Source: Bog-159 sp049520215
Lineage (GTDB): Bacteria; Acidobacteriota; Terriglobia; Bryobacterales; Bryobacteraceae
Length of the DNA stretch: 64,000 bases
Reading direction: 5' to 3'
NCBI GenBank assembly: GCA_049520215.1
Contig: JBEKPZ010000016.1
Span: forward strand, 1-64,000
Shown: positions 44,070-52,198 of the stretch, piece after piece
Layout: every line of letters begins with the position of its first letter
Numbering within the stretch: position 1 is the stretch's first letter
The notes under the pieces: model-generated
Database searches by the model: none
Seen by the model: the letters and a program-made list of their open reading frames with translations, nothing else
What the model was told of the DNA's origin: nothing
Program-made: the position numbers and the translations under genes

Positions 44070-45245
44070 ATGGCAAGTGCAACCCTTACGAGACAAGAAG
44101 AACGCAATCCCCTAAACAGGGAATTCTCGCGTCGCAGCTTCCACAGATTCGCTTCTTTACTGGCGGCAGGCGCGGCGCTTCCCTTCTACAACGAGCGGGC
44201 GCTCGCGCAGCTCTCGATGCTGAAGAACATGCCTCCCGATGCGGTCAAGATCAACGCCAACGAGAACCCCATGGGGCCGTGTCCGGAGGCGGCGGAGGCC
44301 ATCCATGCGGTGGTGCAAAAGGGCGGCAGGTATTTGTACGAAGAAACCTTTGCGATGGCCAGTACGCTGGCGGAACAGGAAGGCGTGAAGTTCTCCTGGG
44401 ATCCGGCGGCGAGCTATATACAGGCATTCGCGGGATCGAGCGATCCGCTGCATCGCGCGGTGCTGGCGTTTTGCTCCAAGGATAAGCCCTTCGTGGTGGG
44501 CGACCCGGGTTACGAGGCCGGTGCGCGCGCCGCGAAATACATCGGCGCCGCGGCCGTTACGGTCCCGCTGGTGAAGGGTAGCGCGGCCCACGATGTGAAG
44601 GCCCTCGCCGCGGCGCACCCCAGCCCCGGTGTGATTTACGTTTGCAATCCGAATAACCCTACCGGAACCGTGACCTCCAAAGCGGACATCGAGTGGCTGG
44701 TGGCCAACAAGCCCGCCGGCTCGGTTGTGCTTCTGGATGAGGCGTACATTCACTTGTCCGATTCGGCGGTCAGGAGTTCTTATCTGGCGGCCGCGGATAA
44801 GGACGTGATCGTCCTCAGAACATTTTCGAAGCTGTACGGAATGGCGGGCCTGCGGGCGGGCGCTGCCATCGCACGGCCGGACCTGCTGCAGAAGATGAAC
44901 GTGTACATGGCCGGAGCCTTGCCGGTGACTGCCATGGTGGGCGCCAACGCCAGCCTCAAGGTGAAGAACCTGGTGGCGGAGCGGCGCGCCACCATTGCCG
45001 CCATCCGCACCGAGACGTTTGAATTCCTGGACAAGCGCAACATCGAGTTCCTCCCCTCGGAAGCCAACATGTTCATGATGAACGTGAAGCGGCCGGGCAA
45101 GGACTTCTACGAGCAGATGGCGAAGCACAAGGTCTACATAGGCCGTGTCTGGCCGGTGTGGCCGACCTGGGTTCGCGTCACCGTGGGCACGCGCGAGGAG
45201 ATGGCGAAGTTTCGCGAGGCGTGCGTACAGTGCTACGCCGCCTGA
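44070..45245 (+). CDS. Tat-exported aminotransferase of the histidinol-phosphate type
   Basis: This 391-residue PLP enzyme of fold type I begins with a twin-arginine signal (SRRSFHRFASLLAAGAALPF). The substrate/cofactor motifs are VKINANENPMGPCPEA, VCNPNNPTGTVTS, VVLLDEAYIHLSD and the PLP Lys in RTFSKLYGMAGLRAG. Sequence landmarks are those of HisC-like class II aminotransferases. A Tat signal on such an enzyme means it is probably folded with PLP and moved to the periplasm. This excludes a normal role in histidine synthesis. A strong ribosome binding site precedes the ATG. Confidence 0.85.
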   Translation: MASATLTRQEERNPLNREFSRRSFHRFASLLAAGAALPFYNERALAQLSMLKNMPPDAVKINANENPMGPCPEAAEAIHAVVQKGGRYLYEETFAMASTLAEQEGVKFSWDPAASYIQAFAGSSDPLHRAVLAFCSKDKPFVVGDPGYEAGARAAKYIGAAAVTVPLVKGSAAHDVKALAAAHPSPGVIYVCNPNNPTGTVTSKADIEWLVANKPAGSVVLLDEAYIHLSDSAVRSSYLAAADKDVIVLRTFSKLYGMAGLRAGAAIARPDLLQKMNVYMAGALPVTAMVGANASLKVKNLVAERRATIAAIRTETFEFLDKRNIEFLPSEANMFMMNVKRPGKDFYEQMAKHKVYIGRVWPVWPTWVRVTVGTREEMAKFREACVQCYAA

Positions 45246-45294
45246 CGGAACTGCTGCGCGGGAGCATCGCCAGGCGGGGCGGGGAGGTTTAGAA

Positions 45295-46692
45295 GTGCCC
45301 CGCACCACTTGGCCGGTTCTGGCACGCAGCCGCAAACGCTACACGTGGCGGGTCTTCGCGGGCGACATCTCCGGGGGGTTGATCGCGGCCCTCATTGCCC
45401 TGCCGTATGGCCTGGCGCTGGCGTCCATGATGGGGCTGCCTCCGACGCTAGGTATCGTCACGTCGGTGGTGACTGCCCCGGTTACGGCACTGCTGGGACG
45501 CAATCCCGTTCTGATCGGCGGCACTGCCAGCGCCACGGTCCCATTTATCGCGCTGGCAGTTGCGCAGCACGGCGTGGGCGGCGCGGCGCAGGTCTGTTTA
45601 GTCGCTTCGGTGTTCATGATGTGCTTCTGCGTGCTGCAACTGGGGCAATACATATTGAAGGTGCCGCACGCGGTGGTGACGGGATTCTCGTGCGGCATCG
45701 GGGCCATGATGGTGCTCACGCAGCTTTCCCCGATGCTCGGCGTGCAGGTTGCGGTCGACCGCACCACGACCAACCTGCTGTATCAAGCAGCGGTAGTCCT
45801 GGGGCACGTTGCCGGCGCGCGTCCGGGGACCGTCGCGATCAGCCTCGCGGTGATCGGCGTCTCGTTGCTGGCGGCACGTGTCCACACGCGGCTTCCGGGT
45901 CCGCTGCTGGGTATCCTGGCCGGCATGGGCATTGCCACTGTGCTCGGAATCAAGCAGGGCCTGGTGGGGGCCATCGATTTCCGCGTGCCGCCCTTCGCGG
46001 GCTTCTCGTGGCAACCGGCGGATGTCTGGACCGTTCTCCCGTCGGGGCTGGGACTGGCGTTCGTATCGTCGGTGAACATTCTGCTGACCTCGCGCGTGGT
46101 GGATCACTTTCGCGGCCGGCACCGTCCGTTGATGCGTACGGACGCCGACCGGGAACTGGGGGCTTATGGGATCGCCAATCTCGGTGCGGCGATGTTCGGC
46201 GCGCCGATGAGCGTGGGCATCCCGGCGCGCAGTTTGGCCAGCGTGCGCTGCGGCGCGACGACACGCCTGTCGAATCTCGCGCATGCGGCCATCCTGCTGG
46301 GGATGGTGGCACTGGGCCGCAATGCGATCGCGCGCGTGCCCATGGCCGCCTTGGCGGCGGTAACCGCGTGGGTCGGAATCGGGTTGCTCGAATGGAGCAC
46401 CTGGAGGCGGCTGGCGCGCATGCGGCGCGTGGATGCGGCGGCGTTCCTGGTGACGGCTATGGGAGTTCTAACCTTCAACGCCGTGGCGGCGGTGGCCCTC
46501 GGGTGCTCGCTTTACGGCGTGCATAAGTTGTGGCTTCTGCGGCCACGGCGCCAAGTGCGGGGCGACGGGTTTCCGTCACTCGACCGTGGAGCGGTAGCTT
46601 ACGAGAGAGAAATGGAGGGGCTTCCGCAGAGTGCTGCTTCCAACCAGGCACGGGTTGTTTCGGAGTCTTTTGGGCCGCCGATTGATTCGTGA
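45295..46692 (+). CDS. SulP-type anion transporter lacking a STAS domain
   Basis: The 465-residue membrane protein has the SulP N-terminal signature ISGGLIAALIALPYGLALAS, LIGGTASATVPFIALAVAQ, VTGFSCGIGAMMVLTQ and LASVRCGATTRLSNLAHA. About ten to twelve helices are present. The normal C-terminal STAS domain is missing; after WLLRPRRQ there is only a short polar tail. I start at the GTG at 45295 because GGGGAGG lies eight bases upstream. It probably transports sulfate, bicarbonate or a carboxylate with cations. Confidence 0.83.
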   Translation: MPRTTWPVLARSRKRYTWRVFAGDISGGLIAALIALPYGLALASMMGLPPTLGIVTSVVTAPVTALLGRNPVLIGGTASATVPFIALAVAQHGVGGAAQVCLVASVFMMCFCVLQLGQYILKVPHAVVTGFSCGIGAMMVLTQLSPMLGVQVAVDRTTTNLLYQAAVVLGHVAGARPGTVAISLAVIGVSLLAARVHTRLPGPLLGILAGMGIATVLGIKQGLVGAIDFRVPPFAGFSWQPADVWTVLPSGLGLAFVSSVNILLTSRVVDHFRGRHRPLMRTDADRELGAYGIANLGAAMFGAPMSVGIPARSLASVRCGATTRLSNLAHAAILLGMVALGRNAIARVPMAALAAVTAWVGIGLLEWSTWRRLARMRRVDAAAFLVTAMGVLTFNAVAAVALGCSLYGVHKLWLLRPRRQVRGDGFPSLDRGAVAYEREMEGLPQSAASNQARVVSESFGPPIDS

Positions 46693-46901
46693 CGCGGTAT
46701 CGGGAAGGCGGCTGCGCGCTTCATACGAAAGAACTCAGCCTACTCAAGGATGTTCCGGGTCCAGAACGCGGAGTCCTTCCAGCGCTGCGACCGCGCATAG
46801 CCCGCGTCCGCGGCGAGGAAGTGGTCGATAAGGGCCTAACACTCCGACCTGAACGCGACGACTTGCGCCGACGAGGATTGCTTGAAGACATCGGCAGGCG
46901 C

Positions 46902-46939
46902 GGCGGGCTCGAACCGGCGACCCTCTGCTAGAAGGCAGA
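46902..46939 (-). pseudogene. tRNA-Arg(UCU)-like 3' fragment
   Basis: Read on the minus strand, TCTGCCTTCTAGCAGA forms a five-pair anticodon stem around a six-base loop containing TCT. GGGTC and GCCGGTTCGAGCCCGCC follow, the latter with the TTCGAGC T-loop and four of five T-stem pairs. No D-arm or matching acceptor stem is visible, and the anticodon loop is one base short. It is therefore a remnant, perhaps of a tRNA used as an integration site. The rest of 46693-46958 has no gene. Confidence 0.45.
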
Positions 46940-46958
46940 TGACCCAAGCTCTACACGT

Positions 46959-48287
46959 CTAAACGAGATTGCCTCCCACAATGGGCAGGTCGATCTCCAC
47001 CAACAGGCCCGGCTGCGCATTCCGCGCGCGGATGGTGCCCTTGTGCAACTCGACGGCGCGCCGCGCGATGGACAGCCCCAAGCCCGCACCGCCGCTGGCC
47101 CGGTCGCGATCCGTTTCCACGCGATAGAAGGCGTCGAAGATGCGCGGCAACTCTTGCTCCGGCACGCCCGGTCCGTAATCCCGAATCCGCAGCGTGGCGC
47201 GACCGGCCCCCGCTCCCTGACGGTCGCGGCTCGGTAACGGTTCCAGGCTGGCTTCCACCGCGGTACCTTCGGGCGCATGGCGGATGGCGTTGCGAATCAC
47301 GTTTTCGATGGCCCGCCGCAGCAATTCGGCATCGCCCTGGATGGTCACCGACTGCGCGCCCATCAGGCGCACTTCGCTCCCGTGCGCCCGCGCTTCAAGC
47401 GCCGACTCGGTCACCAGTTCCTCCAACAATCGATCCAGCCGCACCGGCTCGCGGCGCAGCGAATCTGGTTCGCCTTCGGCGCGCGTGACCTGCAGCAGAC
47501 CGCCGACCAGCGAATTGAGCCGCTCGGCTTCCCGGTCGATGCGGTCGAGGTGCTGCTCGCGGTTTTCTCCGGAGCGCGCCAACTCCACGGCGACTCGCAA
47601 CCGCGCCAGCGGCGAGCGCAGCTCATGGGAGATATCCAGCAGCAACCTGTGCTCGGCGTCGACCAGCGTTTGGATGCGATCCGCCATGCGGTCGAAGGTG
47701 CGGCCCAGGTCGCCCAACTCGTCGCGCCTGCGTGTTTTGGCGCGTGCGGCCAGATCGCCGCGGCCGAAACGCTCCACGGCGCGCTGGAGCTGGCGCACCG
47801 GATGGGTCAGGTAATACGCCAGCAGGTAACAGAGAAAGACGCCGGCCGCCATCATCCACCAATGCTGCGGCGCCAGGAACCAGTAGCCGAGGCGCGCGTG
47901 CGGGATCACGAAAATGAACCAATACCTGCCGTCCCCCGAGTTGCGCGAGATGGCCGCGCCGCGCAGGCGGACGGCCCGAAAGCGGGACTCCTCGCGCGAC
48001 TGGTCGAGCAGGCCGGATTCGTCGGCGCCGGTGAGCAAGTCGTGCCCGGACGCGTCGGCGAGAATGCCCTCGCCTCCGAAGGCCGCGTGGAGGCGGTGCG
48101 TGAACTGCTGCAAACCCGGCTGGCCGCCGGTCTCATAAGCGGCGCGCGCCTCGGCAAGCTGGAAAGCCACCACGCGCGTCAGATAGGGGCGAGATCCAGA
48201 CAGGCCCGAAACGAAGGCCGATCCGATGGTGGTGATCACCAGCGTGGCCCCGAACCACAACAGGATTTTGGCGAAGAGCGAATTCAT
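46959..48287 (-). CDS. sensor histidine kinase (CpxA-like)
   Basis: The 442-residue membrane kinase has two helices (about 7-27 and 142-160), flanking a periplasmic sensor, and a HAMP linker ending GDLGRTFDRMADRIQT. The phospho-accepting His is in DISHELRSPLARLR. The ATP-binding boxes are NVIRNAIRHAP, RDYGPGVPE and GGAGLGLSIARRAV. Between the N and G1 boxes is the inserted peptide PSRDRQGAGAG, encoded by a repeat-like DNA word. It overlaps its response regulator gene by four bases and is co-expressed with it. Confidence 0.92.
   Translation of the reverse strand: MNSLFAKILLWFGATLVITTIGSAFVSGLSGSRPYLTRVVAFQLAEARAAYETGGQPGLQQFTHRLHAAFGGEGILADASGHDLLTGADESGLLDQSREESRFRAVRLRGAAISRNSGDGRYWFIFVIPHARLGYWFLAPQHWWMMAAGVFLCYLLAYYLTHPVRQLQRAVERFGRGDLAARAKTRRRDELGDLGRTFDRMADRIQTLVDAEHRLLLDISHELRSPLARLRVAVELARSGENREQHLDRIDREAERLNSLVGGLLQVTRAEGEPDSLRREPVRLDRLLEELVTESALEARAHGSEVRLMGAQSVTIQGDAELLRRAIENVIRNAIRHAPEGTAVEASLEPLPSRDRQGAGAGRATLRIRDYGPGVPEQELPRIFDAFYRVETDRDRASGGAGLGLSIARRAVELHKGTIRARNAQPGLLVEIDLPIVGGNLV
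47212..47235. repeat. in-frame repeat-like insertion coding SRDRQGA
   Basis: GCTCCCTGACGGTCGCGGCT occurs within the kinase gene between conserved ATP-binding boxes, where family members have only a short loop. I recognise SRDRQGA as a peptide recurring in unrelated Acidobacteria and Planctomycetes proteins, which suggests a mobile word. That recurrence is from memory and was not tested. Confidence 0.4.
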
Positions 48288-48997
48288 TCGGGCACCTCGT
48301 CCGGGGATGACAGGCTGAAGCCTGTTCCACCCGACCTCAGAAACTGGTAGCCGACGCTGCGAATGGTTTTGATGAACGGACGCTTGGTTTCTAATTTGCG
48401 GCGGATGTGGCTGATGTGCATATCGATGGAGCGGTCGAACGGGGTGGCTTTGCGGTTGTAGAGGTTTTCCATCAGATCGTCGCGCGAGAGCACCCGGCCG
48501 GCGGCGCGCATCAGGATTTCCAGAATGTCGAATTCGAAGGTGGTAAGATCCACGGCCTGCCCGTCCACCGTCACCTGGCGGGTGGCGGGGTCGAGCGCCA
48601 CGCCATTCACTTCCAGGCGCGCTGCGGCGGAGGTGCGCGGTTCGTAGCGCCGCAGGATGGCGCGCACGCGGGCCACCAGTTCCCGCGGGTTGAAGGGCTT
48701 GGGCAGGTAATCGTCGGCGCCCAGCTCCAGGCCCACGATGCGGTCCACATCGTCGGCGCGCGCGGTCAGCATCAGCACGGGAACGTGGCTCTCTTTGCGC
48801 AGGCGGCGCAGGATCTCGAAACCGTCCAGGCCGGGCAGCATGACGTCGAGAATCACGAGGTTGAAGCCGCCGTGGAAGGCCCGTTCCAGGCCGCGGCGGC
48901 CTTCATGCACGGATTCGACCGCGAAGCCCTCGCCGGTGAGAAACTCCGTCAGCAGGGAGCAGAGTTCGGTGTCGTCGTCGATTAACAGGAGTCGCAC
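48284..48997 (-). CDS. OmpR-family response regulator (CpxR-like)
   Basis: The 237-residue product has a receiver domain with acidic pair IDDDTE, phospho-Asp in NLVILDVMLPGLDGF, Thr in VLMLTARADD and Lys in YLPKPFNPREL. A winged-helix DNA-binding domain follows, with VDLTTFEFDILEILMR and DRSIDMHISHIRRKL. The start is GTG at 48997. The final residues, GGTGFSLSSPDEVPE, after the normal ending VGYQFLRS, are encoded by a hairpin repeat at 48310-48325 and its surroundings. The pair with the downstream kinase resembles CpxRA. Confidence 0.93.
   Translation of the reverse strand: MRLLLIDDDTELCSLLTEFLTGEGFAVESVHEGRRGLERAFHGGFNLVILDVMLPGLDGFEILRRLRKESHVPVLMLTARADDVDRIVGLELGADDYLPKPFNPRELVARVRAILRRYEPRTSAAARLEVNGVALDPATRQVTVDGQAVDLTTFEFDILEILMRAAGRVLSRDDLMENLYNRKATPFDRSIDMHISHIRRKLETKRPFIKTIRSVGYQFLRSGGTGFSLSSPDEVPE
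48310..48325. repeat. small hairpin ACAGGCTGAAGCCTGT inside a gene 3' end
   Basis: Identical to 6379-6394. It lies within the coding end of the response regulator and just before the kinase start, so it may also affect translation coupling of the kinase. Confidence 0.7.
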
Positions 48998-49100
48998 GGC
49001 TCCGAATGTAGCATGTCCAAGCGTGTGCGGAAAGTTGTGGCGAAGCGCCGACTGGTGTTACAACGAAGATGAACAACGCCGGGGTGAGGCGTTCCCACGT

Positions 49101-49751
49101 ATGAAGACCCTTGGATGGCTGATGTCATTGGCGCTCTGGGGCACGGTCACGCAGACGATTAACTTCGATTCCGCGAAGCCGGGGTCGGCGCCGCCGGGAT
49201 GGACTGTGACGCCGAATCCTCAGTGGGAGATTCGGAAAGACTCCAGCGCTCCCAGCCCGCCGTATGTGTTCGCGCAGATCTCCAAGGACGCAGGCGGCGA
49301 TGCGCCAGATGCCCGATGCCCGCTCGCCATCCTGAACGAGCGGGACGTGAAGGACGGCGATTTAAGCGTGAGGGTGAAGCCGGTGGCCGGCAAGGAGGAT
49401 CGCGCCGGGGGCCTGGTGTTCCGCTACCGCGACCCGGACAACTACTACGTGGTACGCGCCAATGCGCTGGAGAACAGCATCATGCTGTATAAGGTGGAGT
49501 TTGGGAAGCGCACGGCGCTGGCTACGCGAGGCACCCGGCCGAAAAGCTACGGCGTGACACATCCCGTGCCGGTCAATCAGTGGAGCGTGCTCAAAGTGCA
49601 GTTCTACGGTCCCAAGTTCAGCGTGTATTTCAATCACCGGCGCTTGTTCGAGGTGCTGGACTCTACGTTCCGGCAGCCCGGCAAGGTTGGACTGTGGACT
49701 AGAGCCGACGGCATCACCTACTTCGACGATTTCAGGATTGCAGGGAAGTAG
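49101..49751 (+). CDS. exported lectin/glucanase-like (DUF1080-type) protein
   Basis: The 216-residue protein has a signal peptide (KTLGWLMSLALWGTVTQT), followed by a jelly-roll pattern with FDSAKPGSAPPGWTVTPNPQ, GGLVFRYRDPDNYYVVRANA, LKVQFYGPKFSVYFNHRRLF and GKVGLWTRADGITYFDDFRI. This is the 3-keto-disaccharide hydrolase/LamG-like family, often exported and linked to sugar use. The open frame upstream is antisense to the response regulator. It may act with the sugar oxidoreductase at 51025. Confidence 0.8.
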   Translation: MKTLGWLMSLALWGTVTQTINFDSAKPGSAPPGWTVTPNPQWEIRKDSSAPSPPYVFAQISKDAGGDAPDARCPLAILNERDVKDGDLSVRVKPVAGKEDRAGGLVFRYRDPDNYYVVRANALENSIMLYKVEFGKRTALATRGTRPKSYGVTHPVPVNQWSVLKVQFYGPKFSVYFNHRRLFEVLDSTFRQPGKVGLWTRADGITYFDDFRIAGK

Positions 49752-49807
49752 CAAGAAGCCGGCTAAAAGCCAACTCTGGCACCACTCTTCCCGGCAGCAC
49801 ATTACGA

Positions 49808-49910
49808 GTGGGGCAGGCTCTCAGCCTGCGCGGGGCTCTCAGCCCCGCCTTCGCGAGCTTTGCTCGCGAGCCGGCTAAAAGCCGGCTGCGGGCATGATTG
49901 CCCGCCCCAC
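49808..49910. repeat. 103-bp composite of at least five hairpins
   Basis: GTGGGGCAGG, GCAGGCTCTCAGCCTGC, GCGGGGCTCTCAGCCCCGC, CGCGAGCTTTGCTCGCG, GCCGGCTAAAAGCCGGC, CGGGCATGATTGCCCG and GCCCCAC follow each other almost without spacer. Borders are GTGGGGC and GCCCCAC. It ends one base before the SurA-like stop. Confidence 0.9.
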
Positions 49911-49911
49911 T

Positions 49912-50973
49912 TTACTTTGCGGGCTGGCCGGCGCTTTCCGCGACGCTGCGCGCCAGGTAATTCACCACCTTGGCCTCGTTGCGCGCCACCTCATAATAGG
50001 CGTTTTTCAGCAACTGGTCCTTGCGATTGAGGAGCGTCTCGCGAATGCTCTGCTGCACGCGCGGATCGTTCAGCTCGCGTTGCCCGGCGGATTCCTTGGA
50101 GATGATTTTGAAAATGCGGTAGCCCTCCTGCGTCTTGATGATGGGGCTGATGGCGCCGGGGGCCAGGGACATCACCATCTTGCGCAGCTCGACGTTGGCT
50201 TTCTCGAGCGCGGACTCGGTGATGAATCCCAGATCGCCGCCGTTAGGCGCGGAGATGGGGTCCTCGGAGTAGTTATGGGCCACCAGGCCGAACTCTTCAC
50301 CGCGCTGCAGGCGCCCCTGGATTTCACGGATCTTGTGGTTGGCTTCGACATCGTTCTGCGCCTTGCTGTTTCTCAGGTTGCCGGCGCTGGGTTCCGGATT
50401 GGGCGTGACCAGGATCTGCGCCATGTGGACGCGCGGCTCGGCCAGATTGAAGCTGGCCTTGTTGGCGTTGTAGAAGGCGGTGACATCGGCGTCGGTGATG
50501 GCGATGTGGGAGGTGATGTCCTTATTGATGAGCTTCTGAATGCTCAACTCGCGGCGGATTTTGGACTTGAGATCGTCCAGCGTCATCTTGTTGTCGCGAA
50601 GCTGCTGCTCGAACTGTTCTTTGGTCCAGGGCGCCCGCAGCTCGGTGAGCTTGGCTTCGACGTCGGCATCGCCCGCCAGCAGCCCTTGTTTTTCGGCGCG
50701 CTGCAACATGATCTCGTTATCGATCAAGCCGCGCAGCACTTCCAGCTTTTGCGCCATGGTCTGCTCGCCGGACTGGCCGGGCGCCGCGAGCTGCGACTGC
50801 TGATAGGTCCTCTCCAACTCGGTATCGGAGATGGCGCGATTGTTCACCGTGGCGGCCACGTTGGCGGGCGCCGACTTCTTGCAAGCCGGGACGCACAGCA
50901 GAATCGGGAGAAGCGCGACGCTTCCCCAGCGAACCGCGCGCGATGGCCCGCGGTAGCACAAAGCATCAGACAT
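49912..50973 (-). CDS. SurA-like peptidyl-prolyl isomerase lipoprotein
   Basis: The 353-residue protein has a lipobox signal (LLPILLCVPACKK) and a SurA N-terminal chaperone region (VNNRAISDTELERTYQQSQL). It also has one parvulin-type domain (VHMAQILVTPNPEP, GLVAHNYSEDPISAPNGGDL, GFITESALEKANVEL). It should assist folding of outer-membrane proteins in the periplasm. GAGGA lies seven bases before the ATG. Its coding end lies flush against a composite hairpin repeat. It is divergent from the sugar oxidoreductase at 51025, with a shared 51-base promoter region. Confidence 0.88.
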   Translation of the reverse strand: MSDALCYRGPSRAVRWGSVALLPILLCVPACKKSAPANVAATVNNRAISDTELERTYQQSQLAAPGQSGEQTMAQKLEVLRGLIDNEIMLQRAEKQGLLAGDADVEAKLTELRAPWTKEQFEQQLRDNKMTLDDLKSKIRRELSIQKLINKDITSHIAITDADVTAFYNANKASFNLAEPRVHMAQILVTPNPEPSAGNLRNSKAQNDVEANHKIREIQGRLQRGEEFGLVAHNYSEDPISAPNGGDLGFITESALEKANVELRKMVMSLAPGAISPIIKTQEGYRIFKIISKESAGQRELNDPRVQQSIRETLLNRKDQLLKNAYYEVARNEAKVVNYLARSVAESAGQPAK

Positions 50974-51024
50974 GACGATTCCTCATTGTATATGGGTACA
51001 ATGGCCTGCGGGAGAGCATCGTTG

Positions 51025-52038
51025 ATGAGAGTCGGCATGATCGGCACGGGCGCCATCTCGCAGAAGCACGCGGAGGCGTATCGCAACATCGGCTACGAGT
51101 TGACCGTTTGCACGGACATCCACGCGGAGACCGGGCGGCGCTTTGCGGCGCAACACGGCGCGGAGTTCGTGGAATCGTACGAGGCGGTTTGCCGGCATCC
51201 GCGCGTCGACTTCGTGGATGTCTGCACGTTTCCCGATTTCCGCATGCAAGCCCTGGAGGTTTGCGCGCAGGCGGGCAAGCATATCCAGGTGCAGAAGCCC
51301 ATCTCGACCAATCTGGCGACGGCGCGCGCGATGGTGGAAACGGCGCGCCGTGCTGGCATCAAGCTGGGGGTGGTCAGCCAGCACCGTTTTGACGACTCCA
51401 GCCAGTTTCTGCGGCGGGCGATCGCCGCCGGGCGCCTGGGCAAGCTGCTGGAATGCGATTGTTACGTGAAGTGGTACCGGTCGCCGGAATACTACGCGCG
51501 GCCGATCAAGGGCAGTTGGGCCACCGAAGGCGGCGGCGCGCTGATCAACCAGGCGATTCACCAGGTGGATATCCTGCGCTGGCTGGCCGGCCCGGTGCGC
51601 GAGTTGTACGCCTTCTGGCAGTTGGGCGCGCTGCACAAGATCGAATCCGAGGATGTGGTGAACGCGGTGGTGCGGTATGGCTCGGGCGCCACCGGCGTGA
51701 TCCAGGCGGCCACCGCCTTTTGGCCCGGGTACACGGAGCGCACCGAATTCCACGGCGCCAAAGGCACCGCCATCATATCCGGCGACAAGCTGACGGCCTG
51801 GGATGTGAAGGACGACACGGGCGAGGCGCCGCCGCTGGCGCAGGATGCCGCTTCTGGATCGTCGGATCCGATGGCGATTTCGCTCGAGCCCTTCGAGCGC
51901 CAGTTTCTGGATTTCGGCGAGGCCATCCGCACCGGCCGCGAGCCGTTGGTTTCGGGGGAGGAGGGCTACCAGGCGCTCGAGATCGTGGACGCTATTTACC
52001 GGTCGTCGAGGAGCGGCGAAAAAGTCACGCTCGCTTAG
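51025..52038 (+). CDS. Gfo/Idh/MocA-family oxidoreductase
   Basis: This 337-residue cytoplasmic enzyme has the nucleotide motif VGMIGTGAISQKHAEAY, the family Lys-Pro motif HIQVQKPISTN and GGGALINQAIHQVDILRWL near the active site (His of IHQVD). It should oxidise or dehydrogenate a sugar or cyclitol with NAD(P). GGGAG precedes the ATG at 51025; the open frame further upstream is antisense to the SurA-like gene. Confidence 0.9.
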   Translation: MRVGMIGTGAISQKHAEAYRNIGYELTVCTDIHAETGRRFAAQHGAEFVESYEAVCRHPRVDFVDVCTFPDFRMQALEVCAQAGKHIQVQKPISTNLATARAMVETARRAGIKLGVVSQHRFDDSSQFLRRAIAAGRLGKLLECDCYVKWYRSPEYYARPIKGSWATEGGGALINQAIHQVDILRWLAGPVRELYAFWQLGALHKIESEDVVNAVVRYGSGATGVIQAATAFWPGYTERTEFHGAKGTAIISGDKLTAWDVKDDTGEAPPLAQDAASGSSDPMAISLEPFERQFLDFGEAIRTGREPLVSGEEGYQALEIVDAIYRSSRSGEKVTLA

Positions 52039-52051
52039 CTGCAAGGTTTGT

Positions 52052-52143
52052 TTGTGGGGCAGGCTCCCAGCCTGCTGCGGCCTCTCAGGCCGCCAGAGCG
52101 GGTCCTGTGGAGGACCCACGCAGACCTGGAGGTCCGCCCCACC
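52052..52143. repeat. composite hairpin repeat
   Basis: TGTGGGGCAGGCTCCCAGCC, GCGGCCTCTCAGGCCGC, GGGTCCTGTGGAGGACCC, GACCTGGAGGTC and GCCCCAC are joined. The GGGTCCT hairpin is not seen in other copies, so the elements differ in internal modules. Confidence 0.88.
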
Positions 52144-52198
52144 ACGGCTGTCGCGTCAAATTGACCGGGTGCCCGCTTGGCTGTACACTCGGAGGTCT

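Noticed and set aside
48738..49100. Upstream part of the frame containing the DUF1080-like gene
   Set aside because: Antisense to the response regulator; the signal peptide begins at 49101.
49894..51024. Extension of the oxidoreductase frame at 51025
   Set aside because: Antisense to the SurA-like gene; the family N-terminus VGMIGTGAIS begins at 51025.
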